Part shown: positions 10,887 through 22,769 of the stretch, piece after piece | How positions within the stretch are numbered: the first letter of the stretch is position 1 | Layout of the letters: each line of letters starts with the position of its first letter | From: Liolophura sinensis | Taxonomy: Eukaryota; Mollusca; Polyplacophora; Chitonida; Chitonidae | Assembly (NCBI RefSeq): GCF_032854445.1 | Contig: NC_088295.1 | Coordinates: 54,355,249-54,419,248 of the forward strand | Direction: 5' to 3' | Length of the DNA stretch: 64,000 nt | Notes under the pieces: generated by a model | Databases searched by the model: none | Seen by the model: only the letters and a program-made list of their open reading frames with translations | What the model was told of the DNA's origin: nothing | Translations under genes and position numbers: made by a program

Positions 10887-11920
10887 TCAAGGGCCCTGTT
10901 CTCACCCAAGATTATTTTCCTTCTTCTTGATGACTGGTTCATGGTCAAGCTGGGGAGGATACCCAAGAAGAGTCATCGGAAGTTGCCTCATTTATATTCT
11001 CATTTATATGGCATGTTATGTCTAGCTCTGCTTATTTAACTTAGGGAATGCGTTACAAACTAAGAAAGTTATCAGTAGAGAGAAGGCTCAGTTCAAACTT
11101 AGTAAAATCTAGAGGAAACAGGCTTTTCCCTTTGGATATTAGTGGGAAGGCTGAAGATCTGTATCTGTAGGGGTTGTTCTGTACCTGGGAGTTACATGTG
11201 AGTATTATGGAGTGTTCTTGTCAGGCCTCTGGTAGGTTCTTCATGTGTCCATGTCCATGTGGCATCTGTGTACTGAACAGTGTGTAAGGTTGAACATTGG
11301 TTGAAGTGAAAGAAGAAATCAGGACATTTTCTTTAATGTTTGCCGGCTCATCAGCAGTTTTCATTATTAACTTGGCCATACATTGCTCATTTCACACAAT
11401 GCAAGTAGTAGGCAATAAGTATGGGCAGAAATAGACTTACAAAAATAAGGACAAAAAGATAGATCTGAAGCAAGAGAAAGACATTGCAGTGCAATACAAA
11501 GACAATCTCATTGGGCACTAGTCAATTAGCTTACTTAGAATTATTCATATTCATTTGCTACATTAAGTTCCATACACATGTTAAATGCATATGTTTATAG
11601 AATTTTCAAAAGGAGGTTATCAACAGGAAGTGATTGTTATTGTAACTAAAATTAACTTGACTAAAAAAAAAAGTACAATAGACTCTCGAATTTGCAAATG
11701 AAGGCAGCAGAAGAGCTTAGCCGAATCTTTTAGCAATGAAACAAATCTTACAGTTCAGAGCAAATGAACCAAACATTTGCTTGCAGATTGGTTTCCTGAA
11801 AATCTTGAAAATTGAAAAAAAAAATTGGTTTATTATTTGCTGATGCACTCTTGTTTGATTAGTTCAGGTGTTCTTCCCAGTTTTGATTTTCCCAGATTAG
11901 AGCTCTTCCCAACATATTAT

Positions 11921-12150
11921 GTGACACTGTAGGGAAAACTTGTGAAAATGTCAGGAATACTTGTGACACCAGGGAATAACTTGTGAAGATGTTGGTAATA
12001 CTTGTGACACTAGGGAAAACTTGTGAAAATGTCAGAAACATTTGTGACACGGGGTGGGGGGACTTGTGAAAATGTCAGGAATACTTGTGACACTCTGGAA
12101 AACTTGTGAAAATGTCAGGTATACTTATTACATGGGGGGGGGGGGGGATA
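11921..12150. repeat. About 42-bp tandem repeat, five copies, ending in a G tract
   Basis: The unit is built on TGTGACACTAGGG plus AACTTGTGAAAATGTCAGGA, repeated about five times with substitutions. The last copy runs into an uninterrupted G run of 14 (12134-12147). It lies about 1 kb after the CHK1 stop codon. Confidence 0.85.
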
Positions 12151-12635
12151 GTATTATTCTGTTCATTGGAGAAACACTTTTGACCTAGATTGTGGTTTTT
12201 AATTATTTCTGGGAATACTCGTTTTATGCCCAGAAAATATTAATATGAAACCTCATGAACACACCTGTACTCATTGCACATGTATGTACTGGTATGTATG
12301 ATGCTATTTTAGAAAAAAAAAATAATATTACATAAATAAACGTACATGTATAACATGATTTCAAACAAGTGCTCCTTTTTTATTTGTCTCTTATTTCAGA
12401 AGTTTAGGGCATCCTTTCTGAACCTGAAATTGCAATAGTTCTAATCAGTTGTCTGGCTCTTGCAATTGCTACTCAATAGGTCTGGTAATCCTGGCCCTTG
12501 CCTTCAGTTTGTCCTGAGCAGAGAAAATATGTTGTGTTCTTCGCAATTGCTTAAGTGTACATGTGGTAAAAACGTCATGAAAAAATTGCAGAAATTTAAA
12601 CCCCGAAGCAAATGATGGGAGGAAGGGCTTTGTTA

Positions 12636-12730
12636 GCTCAGAAGTTTAAATGACTGTCTTACTCCGACTGTCAGGCCCGTTATCAATTAGGTTGCCTGTT
12701 CAAATCCACTTCTTTCTGGATCGGCTTTAA
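12636..12730 (+). mobile_element. tRNA-like fragment, probably an old SINE head
   Basis: TTGTTAGCTCAGAAGTTTAAATG resembles a tRNA A box and GGTTGCCTGTTCAAATCC a B box at roughly tRNA spacing, but no cloverleaf closes. It is read as a decayed tRNA-derived repeat, not a tRNA gene. Confidence 0.35.
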
Positions 12731-13319
12731 GTCAGGCGGTCTGCCTGGAACATGTTGCAGAAATGCAAACTCTTAAAGAAAGGATGCAAGAATTTTAATT
12801 ATAGGCTAGCTGGGCCGTATCAGAGATTTTAAAAATGTGTCTCAGATTCTTTGCTAGACGTAGGCTGAAAGGTAAAGGAACTGAATGGCCCTTTTGTGAA
12901 AAACACTGTGATTGATTTGGTCAAGTAAAGAGACAAGGAAACAAACCAATGCATAGGTATATCATGCTGGCAGTCTTGTGACGCAAATGTTTTAGTAAAT
13001 TTCCATGACTGATTTTAACACACAACATTCGGCGGGCACGAGAGTCGGTGGCATCTGGTGGGCCACGAAATCCATAAGCTATTTGCCAAGAATATCATAG
13101 GCTTTAATCTGGCTCCTATACGTGTCGTATTAGTTATAAGATTTGTCATGTCAATGGCTAGATATCTCTTCTTCCTTGTTCTGTTACCTTTACCCCACAT
13201 ATGGACTTGACTTTCATCGAATGAAGTGAAATGATCTCTGGTATGGCGTGCAACAAATTACATAGATAAATTAAGCGGTCCATATTGAGTTCTGATTCAA
13301 GGTGTATCTCAGTTTTTCC

Positions 13320-14010
13320 CAACCTGGAACTGCAATGGCCTATACACTGGGCTGTTTAAGCAACAGTGCCATATTTGTGTCTTGAAGTAAGTGCCTGATC
13401 GATGATGTAACCTGATTTGACATTTTGAGGGATCGCGAAGTTTACACGATCCTAAGAGTCCTTTGGGCTATTAATGTTTAGAATATTGTTTGTATTTTTC
13501 TAATTCCTTATGTTCCCCAAGGTTGCAAGCCATGGTGTGATCCCCAGGAGCAAGATGCTGTCTTTTCTTCCACCCGTAAACCTGACCGCTATCCTGAGGC
13601 AAAATGTCCTCGAGTACGGCATCAAGCAGACAAATACATAAATTTTTCTATTTGACATAAAGCAATGGCGACAGATAATTTCCAAATTTTCCTTGATTTT
13701 AAGAGTTAGTATACCAAAACGCAACATTTTACTATATCTTACTATATTTTATTGTCTTACTGTTTGCCTCAGAAACTTCGCTTTGTTCCAGTCTCTCTTA
13801 AGCGTTTATGAAATTGCAGAGAAACATGTCGCTACATTGATCTGTTATTAGACTGTTTCAGCATCAATGCGATATTCGTGTCTCGAAATCATGGACATAA
13901 GTGCGTGATCGATGGAATGTTTGTGACGTTTTCACGCATTTAGATAAGCTTGAGGCCCTAAGACTCACTTAGTTTATTACATTTTGGGAAGATAGTTGTG
14001 TTTTTCCTGG
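13320..14010. repeat. Ancient direct duplication flanking a SINE fragment
   Basis: A segment near 13349-13500 (CTGTTTAAGCAACAGTGCC, GTGTCTTGAA, AAGTGCCTGATCGATG) has a diverged partner near 13851-14010 (CTGTTTCAGCATCAATGCG, GTGTCTCGAA, AAGTGCGTGATCGATG), about 500 bp apart. A decayed family A SINE 3' end (13540-13645: CCCAGGAGCAAG, CTTCCACCCGTAAACCTGACCGC, TCGAGTACGGC, ACAAATACATAAAT) sits between them. Confidence 0.6.
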
Positions 14011-14669
14011 CCTTGGGGCATGGCCTACATGCATGGTGTAGGTGATCTTAAATGGTGCCTCATTTTGTTGTCACAAAAGGTTAGAGATAAATTTTAAACA
14101 CAGAAACTAAAGCTCCGGAATTGGTCTGATGATATGCTGTGGAAATGTTTAGCATCAAAGATCAATTAACCATAAGAAAGAAAGCGAATTATGTGCCAGT
14201 TTAATTTTTATACATTGCAAAATGGTGGCAGTAATGCATGAGTGGTGGCGTGTAAAGTTCTTATTGTGCGAAAAACAAAAAAAAAAGATCCATGTCTATG
14301 GCATTTGAAGTTGACAAGATAGAAACCTTTCTGCAAACATTCGTGTAGGGCTGCTCAGTGAATCCTGATGTCAGTGTGACCACATATATAAAAACCCTGA
14401 CCCTATATATATATAGAGAGAGAATGAAAGTGGTTAACACATACACAAAATGAAAATTACTACTTTCACGCAAGAATGATCGCATGTGAAGTTCATTCGA
14501 TTGTATTTAATACAACTAGGCTATTATTGTCGATAACTTATTCTTAGCAAACATGAACAAAGATATAACGTATTTAAAAGACCTTTTCGCCAGCATTTGT
14601 GTAGAGCGATGAGACTCTAAAGCGATGTCAAAGTGACATTATACATGTATTGTTGTAGTAATACTAAGT

Positions 14670-15003
14670 GAATGAGTGCCTAGGGTTTAACGTGGTACTT
14701 AACGATTTTGCAGTCATATGACGACGAAGAAGTCCTTAGAGTGCTTATAATGTGCCTCCTTGTTGCAGGACGGATTTCCATCGCTCTTTTATCCCGTGCT
14801 GCTTCACTGAGACGACCTACCGGAGGTAATTAAGCCGCCCCATCCGAGCCATTATACTAACACGGCTCCCCTTAATGCTGAACGCCAAGCAAGGAAGTTA
14901 CAACTTCCTCTTTTAAAGTCTTAGGTCTGACCTGACCCAGGATTGACCCTGGATTTACCGCTTTCGAAGCGGACGCTCTACCAACTAAGCCATCGGGGTC
15001 GGT
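14670..15003 (-). mobile_element. tRNA-derived SINE, family B
   Basis: On the - strand the element begins with a tRNA-like head (A box TGGCTTAGTTGGTAGAGCG, B box GGGTCAATCC), continues through a body with GAGGAAGTTGTAACTTCCTTGC-like and TCGTCGTCATATGACTG words, and ends with AACCCTAGGCACTCATTCAC. It resembles V-type SINEs described from molluscs, but the family assignment is from memory. No clean target duplication was found. Confidence 0.8.
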
Positions 15004-16148
15004 TTATTAATCCTGAAAACGGATCGGATACCAGGTGCACTATATAACATGGCCACCGTCGTACAGCTACCTGGGTACCGTTCAATGTGGAAGTCAGATC
15101 AAATGCATATAATTAAACAGTTCCAAAACCCTACAAATATTACAAAAGGTTTCCTTTAAATCTGAACAACCTGTTGGCTACATGTTGACATTTGTGATTT
15201 AAAGTAATGTATGATCATGGTTTTCCACCATGTTCAAATATTTTAAAGTGGGATTTTTTAAAAAGCTGTATGTAAAAGTATAACTTACAAGAAGTCCGTA
15301 GTTTACCTCGAGTGCTCCGCTTTCCACTATCCTTAAAACCCACCGGTATCATATATTTGTTTAAAACTCTTAACAATCATGTTAAGCAAAAATCAGACAA
15401 ATAAAAGGAATGGTTGAAAATTGAGAAGAATAAATAAAACTGCTCTTCTCCTTATATATCAAATTAACTCTTAGTCACTGTCGAGTAGGCTTGGAACTTA
15501 AACGGCTGCATGAGATTACAGTCTGTTGAACACAATGAGATACTGGTACTTTTTGCTTAGGACGTTACACGTCAAGCATACATCTATACATGCATTTCGT
15601 TAATTGTAAATGTTAAGTTTGTGAGTTGATTACAAGTACTGTTTAGCAGCACCATCTTCTCGATCATTTTGGCTTCCAAGACACCCTCACGAGCTATCCA
15701 TTGCTATGCATGGCAGGTGACCGGAAGACAGTGTCAGTAAGGATGTTAACCATGTGTATACATATACAATTAGTGCTATGTCAGTTTAAGTAAAATTCTT
15801 TGGATTTAGTTCATGTCTCCTATATATCACCTGGCACGTTTAACATGACTGTACCTTATACATGTACAGTACGGACATTTTTAGTAAAGAAATTAATCAC
15901 TTTTTGAAATAAAAAATGTATCTCCCATAGGTTTATAGGGACGGTTGCGTTCGAGGGAACATGTAAACTCTATTTGGGCTTCCATCAACAGTGGCCGCGT
16001 AGATTAAGATCGATCAGTATACGTGTATACATGGTCAATGTAAGCTTTGTCTGGGCTTGATGCATGGTCGGTGAATGTATCCAGCCGGTACATGCCGTCG
16101 GGCATGTGGGCAATTCCATGCAAGACCCCTATAGTAAAACAACACTTG

Positions 16149-16153
<5 letters not shown>
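15004..16153. other. Non-coding stretch, nothing recognised
   Basis: Neither strand shows an open frame with family features, a tRNA, or a repeat that I can place. It contains one TACATGTA palindrome near 15858, a word overrepresented across the window. Confidence 0.4.

Positions 16154-16228
<75 letters not shown>
16154..16228. repeat. (TA)n microsatellite, about 37 units
   Basis: Uninterrupted TA dinucleotides followed by a T run. The tract is self-complementary, can extrude hairpins, and its length is likely to vary between individuals. Confidence 0.97.
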
Positions 16229-16236
<8 letters not shown>

Positions 16237-17626
16237 TGTTTATAGAGTATGTAATGTAACCCATATCAAACGAAGGAATAATTTTGACACTGGTACACCA
16301 GCATATGGTGTATATAGAGCATGTTATGTACCCTAGTACACCGGCATGAGCAGTTACCCCTTTCAGAATTAAGTCAATGTGTTGTATACCTTGTAATTAT
16401 ATATCTGGTTTAATTGTTCCATCTGACGAACATATAGCTTGAGCTACATAAACAAAATTAAAGGCTTGTTGGGCTGTGTGTAAACGGATCCGGACCTGTA
16501 CAGTATGGGACATGTTTATAACATCTATGGATTAATCACGTAGGGATGCATTGTAATCAGGTAATTTAGTCTCACACTAAATTTAATTGGCCGTATACAA
16601 AAACAGTCCCAATCATCTGTTCACTAATTTACGTACGTTGCTGTATTCCGGCAGGGGTCGTGCCTTTAAAACCCACGTCTCGGTCTAGTATGCTTCGTCA
16701 AGATTTTATGTACGGGACAACCATACAATAGCTGAAGAAGAACTGAGACAAACTTTGTTACTGACGTTAGAGAAGACCCAAGTTGAAGAAATGGAAATAG
16801 CCTTGCATTAACAGTGACGTAGGGTCAGACTGATTAACCTATAAATAAATAAATGTGTTTTCTAGTCACGTCAAAGTTTGTGGGGTTGTTGTCTGGGCCC
16901 TGGCTATAGCATTTCGAATCATTCTACTGTATAAACCTATATAGAACAATGGCGTGTATTTGTAGGCCTATTTAAATGGAAGAAGCTGTATAAGATTGCA
17001 CATGGAACGAGAAGATCGTACCGCCTGATGTATTTGTTTTTCCCTTTGGGTGACCCGTATCTTAGAAGCATCTGTGCATATTATGTAGTTCATCTTCTAG
17101 GATTCCTGTATGGATTTAAGTGGATTTATCAAATCTTGACCTATAAAATGGCTCTAACATATAATAATAAATATTATACAAAATAAAAACTTACATGTAG
17201 AAACTTGACATATTTCCAATGACATCAATCAAAATTGTTTTATCAAATTCGCACTGTGCCACGGGTCTGTCATGTATCGATACAAGTATGTGTCAAGGAG
17301 CACTGAGTCGTTCAGATTCACGTCTGTTCATAAAATAACAATAGTGCTTTAGCTGCAGAAAACTACATGTAGTTAATAAACCATTATCCATTGCGTACAA
17401 GCCAATATCAATATATAAATCGTTCTAACATCTATAAATCACTCATGCATGCTTCCATACAACCTTTGTCCAGTTGATCACAATAGATGACACGAACGGG
17501 CATTAACATTACTGGTCATTCCTGGTCACGCCCGATTACTGGATTAAATAACTGCCAAGGTAACACTGTTTGTCAGTCACAACAGGAACAATAGTGTGCG
17601 CGAGGCCCCTTGACAACGCTTCACAA
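16229..17626. other. Upstream region of the arginine kinase gene
   Basis: No gene or placed repeat. The last 150 bp before the TATA box are richer in GC (CGATTACTGG, GTGCGCGAGGCCCC) and are the likely proximal promoter; no specific activator site can be supported from sequence alone. Confidence 0.4.
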
Positions 17627-17664
17627 TATATAAACACCATCTGACATATTGTACTTCAGTCAGT
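17627..17664 (+). promoter_or_regulatory. Core promoter of arginine kinase: TATA box and initiator
   Basis: TATATAAA at 17627-17634 is followed 31 bp later by an initiator match, TTCAGTC, with a predicted +1 A at 17658. The spacing is standard for a TATA promoter. The resulting leader of 95 nt to ATG 17753 contains no upstream ATG, consistent with high expression. Transcription itself is not shown. Confidence 0.65.
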
Positions 17665-17752
17665 GTGATCGGTTTGGTACTCTGACATTGTACCGATTCC
17701 ATAGAGGAATATACATATACTGTTGTTAGCTATTTTGCCTTGAAGACTCAAG

Positions 17753-18844
17753 ATGTCGTCCCTAGACGAACTTTGGGAAAAACTGTGCGCCGCCGAGGAC
17801 AGCAAGTCTCTGTTGAAGAAACATTGTACTGAGGACGTGTACAACAAATTGAAAGACAAGCAGACGAAATTCGGCGGAACCCTAGCGGAATGCATCAGGT
17901 CTGGGGCAGAGAACCCCGAAAGTGGGGTTGGGGTATACGCCTCTGACCCCGAGGCTTACACCGTTTTTGCGGACTTGTTAAACCCTGTTATCATGGACTA
18001 CCACAAGGTCAAACAACTAAAGCACCCAGCTTGTAATTTTGGCAAAGTAGACAAACTTGACTTTGGTGATCTGGACCCATCTGGTGAGCTCATTGTTTCG
18101 ACGCGCGTGCGGGTGGGACGCAGTCACGCTTCTTATGGATTTCCACCAACACTCACCAAAGAACAACGAATAGAGATGGAGAAGGTGACGAGGGAAGCCC
18201 TGGAGCAGTTGACTGGAGAGCTGAAGGGTACTTACCATTCTCTGGACGGAATGTCCCCAGAAACGCAAAAACAGCTTATGGAAGACCATTTTCTCTTCAA
18301 CGACAGCGACCGTTTCCTGAAGGCCGCCGGTGGTTACAACGATTGGCCTACCGGAAGAGGGATCTTCTTCAACGACAACAAGACTTTCTTGGTCTGGGTA
18401 AATGAAGAGGACCACATTCGTATCATTTCTATGCAACAGGGCGGAGACCTGGCCGCCGTCTACAAGAGGTTAGTCGAAGGTATCAAAGAATTGGAAAAGA
18501 AGTTGGACTTTGCTCGCCTGCCCACATTAGGCTATCTTACGTTTTGTCCCAGCAACCTTGGAACAGCGCTACGAGCCAGCGTCCATGTTAAGATCCCCAA
18601 AGTTGCGGCCATGCCAGACTTCAAAGAAATTTGTGATAAATATCACATTCAAGCCAGGGGAATTCATGGCGAGCACACGGAGAGTGTAGGTGGGGTTTAC
18701 GACATCTCCAACAAGCGCAGGTTAGGATTAACAGAGATTGAGGCTATCCAAGAAATGAGGCAAGGGGTGCAGGAATTGATACGACTGGAAAAGGGAGAGG
18801 AGAAAGCGCCTTCTCCGAAATCCAAAGGCTGCGTTATTCTATAG
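17753..18844 (+). CDS. AK: Arginine kinase, single exon, with C-terminal CaaX motif
   Basis: Phosphagen kinase that reversibly transfers phosphate between ATP and L-arginine, buffering ATP. The 363 residues are uninterrupted. The N-terminal helical domain includes the guanidino-specificity loop [13 protein letters not shown] (57-69). The catalytic domain has STRVRVGRS (nucleotide-phosphate arginines), NEEDHIR (catalytic Glu at 219), CPSNLGT with reactive Cys265, and the flexible loop [10 protein letters not shown] with the second substrate Glu at 307. Family members usually end close to the ELIRLEK helix; here a further 16 residues follow, [16 protein letters not shown]. The last four, Cys-Val-Ile-Leu, fit a CaaX box, and the final Leu favours geranylgeranylation; two nearby lysines could aid membrane contact. 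The lack of introns contrasts with both neighbours and may reflect retroposition or ancestral intron loss. ATG 17753 is the first in the leader. Function is well supported; membrane anchoring is inference. Confidence 0.97.
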   Translation: MSSLDELWEKLCAAEDSKSLLKKHCTEDVYNKLKDKQTKFGGTLAECIRSGAENPESGVGVYASDPEAYTVFADLLNPVIMDYHKVKQLKHPACNFGKVDKLDFGDLDPSGELIVSTRVRVGRSHASYGFPPTLTKEQRIEMEKVTREALEQLTGELKGTYHSLDGMSPETQKQLMEDHFLFNDSDRFLKAAGGYNDWPTGRGIFFNDNKTFLVWVNEEDHIRIISMQQGGDLAAVYKRLVEGIKELEKKLDFARLPTLGYLTFCPSNLGTALRASVHVKIPKVAAMPDFKEICDKYHIQARGIHGEHTESVGGVYDISNKRRLGLTEIEAIQEMRQGVQELIRLEKGEEKAPSPKSKGCVIL

Positions 18845-19450
18845 ATGAACTCTTTTAATATTGTGAATCATCATGTGGGATCCATTTTAACAGCTACTGC
18901 ACATACAGTCAAGATGTGAGTGTGGCCCGTTTCACAGAGTAATCTTATGCTTACATCCAAAACTTCTTTAGTTTAGAGTTTTATCGACTTGATGCATATA
19001 TTTAAAACTTCAATTTAAGTTACAATTTTAGCCTGAAATGGCTTTGTTAAAGGGTCCCCTGGTACAAAGTGCATTATGGCCTGCATACATTTTCATTGCC
19101 AATAATTATACTTATAACGGCCTATATCTTACAAAAAGTACGGTGAAAAATGATTTAATTAGTTACTGTTATATGCCAGTTTAAAACTCTGCTTGCATAA
19201 AGATATGAACACTTAAAGAGCGTACACTGTGATATATATTTTGTCAGATATGCTGCAAATTTGTCAGACTATCAACCCTGGGGTTTGAACAATACCCCAC
19301 GTGAACGAGAACCGTTATAATTGGTGAAATTTCCAAGAACATATTCTTCTGCCAACTTTATATCCTCAATAGTAGCAATGTTTGTAGCCATATAATGTTC
19401 GGTCACACTAAATATATGCATTTTGTTGACGTCTGCATTATTAATGACGG
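18845..19450 (+). other. Probable arginine kinase 3' UTR
   Basis: AT-rich sequence with no open frame of interest, running from the stop codon to the first AATAAA motifs. Extent is inferred from those motifs only. Confidence 0.4.
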
Positions 19451-19467
19451 AATAAATCTGCAATAAA
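19451..19467 (+). terminator. Candidate polyadenylation signals of arginine kinase
   Basis: Two AATAAA hexamers (19451 and 19462), about 610 nt after the stop, are the first canonical signals downstream, followed by a T-rich stretch. Use is not demonstrated. Confidence 0.35.
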
Positions 19468-19784
19468 TTCACTTTTTTCCAAAACAAAGTTCCCACACGT
19501 TTATCCAGTTGTGTCTTATTTAATATGTGCGTATGTATATGTGTGTATATAACACGATTGCCAACTGCCGTCCTTGCGTTTACAATGTGACAATGTATAT
19601 GCTAATTACAAATGACTGGTAGGATCGTTTGGGACATTAAAAGGGGAGATGGAAGATCCAGATATTGCCTGCTTTGTGTATTATTTCATATTGGATGTCT
19701 AACTAGGATATAGCACAGCTTTGAGTAAATTGGGTTATATCTTTCACACAGCAGACATAAGAGCTGAGAAACTTAACATTTTTT

Positions 19785-19900
19785 CAGTCATGTGACGATG
19801 AGGAGTCCTTAGGGGTGTGTACATATATTGTCTTCTTGTGCCGCCGTTGAAGTATCATGCTTAAAGACCCCAGGCATTACAACCCACCCAGGACGCAAAT
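19785..19900 (-). mobile_element. Fragment of SINE family B
   Basis: TTTTTTCAGTCATGTGACGATG and AGGAGTCCTTAGGGGTG match the tail-proximal body of family B. The rest of the element, including the tRNA head, is missing or too diverged to see. Confidence 0.65.
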
Positions 19901-19921
19901 GAAAAGTTGGGGTCCATTATC

Positions 19922-20223
19922 CCAACCAATGATTTATTTATTCATTTATATCATTGGTGTTTTACGCCATACTCAAGAGTAGCTAACACTAAAAACAATA
20001 GAAAACACTTATACGACGGCGGGGAGCGGCGGTGGGAGAAAACCGGGAACAGCCTGGGAGGAAAACCGCTTCGCCATCCGCAGGTTGCTGACAGGCTTTC
20101 CCACGTACGGTCGGGGATGGACTTGAACTTACAGCGACGGCATTAGTGAGAGGTTTTTGGGTCATTAGGCTGCGCTATCGCGCTAACCATCTGAGCCACG
20201 GAGGTTCCTCCTGCCAACCAGTG
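19922..20223 (-). mobile_element. SINE family A, near full length, with target duplication
   Basis: Reverse-oriented family A: tail ATTTATTTATT, then GTGTTTTACGCCATACTCAAGAG, CCGCAGGTTGCTGAC, GGACTTGAACTTACAGCG (B box) and CGCTAACCATCTGAGCCACGGAGG (A box end). It is flanked by CCAACCAATG (19922-19931) and CCAACCAGTG (20214-20223), a 10-bp duplication with one difference. Confidence 0.9.
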
Positions 20224-21310
20224 AGGCGAGGGTCCATGGGCCCCGGAAGCTTATGGACCCTATATAGCAGCACGCGCGTTTGAACTTGTTCTAAGAATGA
20301 AAAAATAAACATTCATCTTCAAGGTTGTGATGAAGAAGGCCTATACTGCACATTGGGGCACAAATTTAAGTTTCGGATCGCTTCCATATTTCCCATGTAC
20401 ATACTTACTTTCCGTTGAAATACCGATACGCGCTATGTGAATCGTAAAATATTTACTCTAATAGCGCATGCGGTTAAAGTGAACAATATTTATTATGCAC
20501 TGACCGGAGTAATGAGGCCTGTAGAGGCAGAGAGGTGGTGGGGTAGTACATGTAGGCAAGCGGAACGACTAGCCCAGTCAATTATAGGCGGGCGTCCATG
20601 GGCCTTTAACTTGAAAATATTGAAAACTTGTGTGCTAAGACGAAGATCATCACAATAGGAAGCTACAGAAGTGTCCACAATATCACAAAGGGAATTCCTA
20701 TCCAGCATTACAATAAAAAACCTAGGTAAACTGGATATGTATATTCTTATGTTCTTTGTGATAGAAGACATGGATGCATGGCTTCATAAATATAATTAAT
20801 GACGTACGGCATGGAGAGTGTGATAGTTGGCAAATGGCCACACTTAGCCCGTGAAACATGACCTTTTTTCTGTTTAGCTCAGCCAGGGTTTTGTTCTAAC
20901 TGTTCATGCAAATGCATAAATAGTAGCAATTTACACGCCCCCTTTAGCATTAGCACCGTTTGTATCATCGCCTTGCCGGATGCTGGGTGCTGGAGGATAA
21001 GTGACCTTCCGGAGGAATTACTAGACGTTGGTTTTCACTTGGTTTGAATGCTGAGTTACATTGCCCAATTTTGCAAATTACAAAATTTCAGACACCATGA
21101 CAACATCAACGCTTTTCCCCGAAGTTAAAATATCTAAAATTACAAGGCGTTGAACAAAATAAAGAAATATTTTAACATCCAATTGAAACAGTGAAGAAAA
21201 CAATGAACATTAAATATTTTTTTTGTATGTTTGGGTAGAAAGGTGTTTTTGGGAGTGGGGGGGGGGGGGGGTAGGGGGTGAAGAACATGCTCCCCTACCA
21301 TTCCCCTACT
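20224..21310. other. Intergenic stretch, nothing recognised
   Basis: No gene signal. It includes a G run at 21257-21271 next to family A SINE remnants, and AT-rich sequence otherwise. Confidence 0.4.
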
Positions 21311-21443
21311 TCTGAGACTGCGGATGGTCGTGGGATTCACCCGGGCTCTTCCCGGTTTCGTCCCATCATAATGCTGACCGCCGTGGTATAAGTGAAAAAT
21401 TCTTGAGCACGGCGTAAAACACCAATCAAATAAATAAATAAAT
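21311..21443 (+). mobile_element. SINE family A, 3' half
   Basis: Begins at CTGCGGATGGTCGTGGG and runs through CATAATGCTGACCGCCGTGG, AAAAATTCTTGAGCACGGCG and CACCAATCAAATAAATAAAT. The head and the first half of the body are absent. Confidence 0.85.
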
Positions 21444-22498
21444 CAATTGACAGGTATTCTTTTCTAACTCATAGAAAATTTGCAATGCTATCCATGATGT
21501 TCAAAAGCTGTGGCTGGAAGACAAGGATGTAGAAAATTGAGAAGGTTTTCTTGTTTTTCTTAAACCTTTTCTCCACATCAAAAAATTCAACTTTTCACTG
21601 AGGTTTCCAACTCGCATATAGACTGCAGCTACTCGTGTATAACAATATCATATTCAGGACCTGGTAGAATGTCAATAATAGTTCAGATATTTTGAAAATT
21701 CAGGTCAAGTTGAAAGGTTATTACCTGTACCCGTGCAGAGAGCACAGTATGGTATACTTAGCTCAAGCTAAATGGGCTCGGGCATACTGCTTGTAGGCCC
21801 TCCAGTAGGAACATATGTGCGATACATCTTTTAAAGTTATGAGTCTGCGAATAACTTAGTACGATTGGTGCTTCATAAATCTAAAGAGAGAGTGTTTTAA
21901 TTGGTGATAAAGATTTTACTCATCATTGAGACATTTTTTGGACGAGTTGAAACACAATCGTCCGTTTCAATGCTCAAGGGAAGGAACTCTTGAATCTTGA
22001 CTCAGCAAGTGTTTACAATTAACTCCCTTTAGTTCTCCTCATATCCGGAAGCGGCAATCACAAAGATGCGCAGATGCTGCTGGTTGCTGTCAGATTTGAC
22101 GCGGGGATGAGGCTGCATTCGCACATGACTTACTGACTTTTGTGTCGCTCATCACTTTCCAGTTGTTAATGTAAATGTAAGAGGGCTTGAATGAAACCGT
22201 GATCGAGCTGGTTAATCATTCAGAGGTTAGCTACGCTGGGCCAAGTAAGTATAGCTTTTTGAGCGAGATAGATATCTGTCAAACATGACTGTGTGGTGTC
22301 ATAGGTTTGGGTCTTGGAACAGTTGTTCCTTTGGCTGCCTACATCAGAGCAGTGCAATGCTCTTAACGAACACAAGCATGTCTCGTTCTAAAGGAAAAAT
22401 TGTAACCTAAATGTACGATTGTCGTTGATTTTAAAAATATATATATACATATATCCCGTGCTAAGCCCCTTTAAAATTTGAGACGGGCCCATGTATAA
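21444..22498. other. Intergenic stretch, nothing recognised
   Basis: No coding family, RNA gene or placed repeat was found on either strand. Confidence 0.4.
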
Positions 22499-22769
22499 GG
22501 GCGCCTCCGTGGCTCAGTTGGTTAGCGCGCTAGCACAGCGTAATGACCCAGGAGTCTCTCACCAATGCGGTCGCTATGAGTTCAAGTCCAGCTCTTGCTG
22601 GCTTCCTCTCCAGCCATAGGTGGGAAGGTCTGCTAGCAACCTGCAGATGGTCGTGGGTTTCCCCCTGAGCTCTGCCTGGTTTCCACCCACCATAATGCTG
22701 GCCGCTGTCATATAAGTGAAATATTCTTGAGTACGGCGTAAAACGCCAATCAAATAAATAAATAAATCT
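22499..22769 (+). mobile_element. SINE family A, full length
   Basis: Complete copy: GCCTCCGTGGCTCAGTTGG head with A box, GAGTTCAAGTCC B box, body with CCTGCAGATGGTCGTGGG and CATAATGCTGGCCGCTG, GAGTACGGCGTAAAACGCC and the AAATAAATAAAT tail. A short possible target duplication, TATAAGG, lies at both ends. Confidence 0.93.

Larger units (their letters stand above)
10887..14669. other. Intergenic sequence after CHK1
   Basis: Apart from the repeats listed separately, nothing is recognised. The CHK1 3' UTR must begin here; the first clear AATAAA that I see is at 12335-12340, about 1.45 kb after the stop, and cannot be assigned with confidence. Confidence 0.5.

Noticed and set aside
14880-15003. 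tRNA gene on the - strand
   Set aside because: It has A- and B-box-like words but a poor B box and continues into a SINE body; the same head recurs in copies at 28571 and 56030.
18017-18436. 139-codon open frame opposite arginine kinase
   Set aside because: Antisense shadow of a conserved coding exon with no family features.
22499-22590. tRNA gene on the + strand (TGGCTCAGTTGG with GAGTTCAAGTCC)
   Set aside because: Head of family A SINE with flanking body and AAAT tail, present in many copies; no proper acceptor stem.
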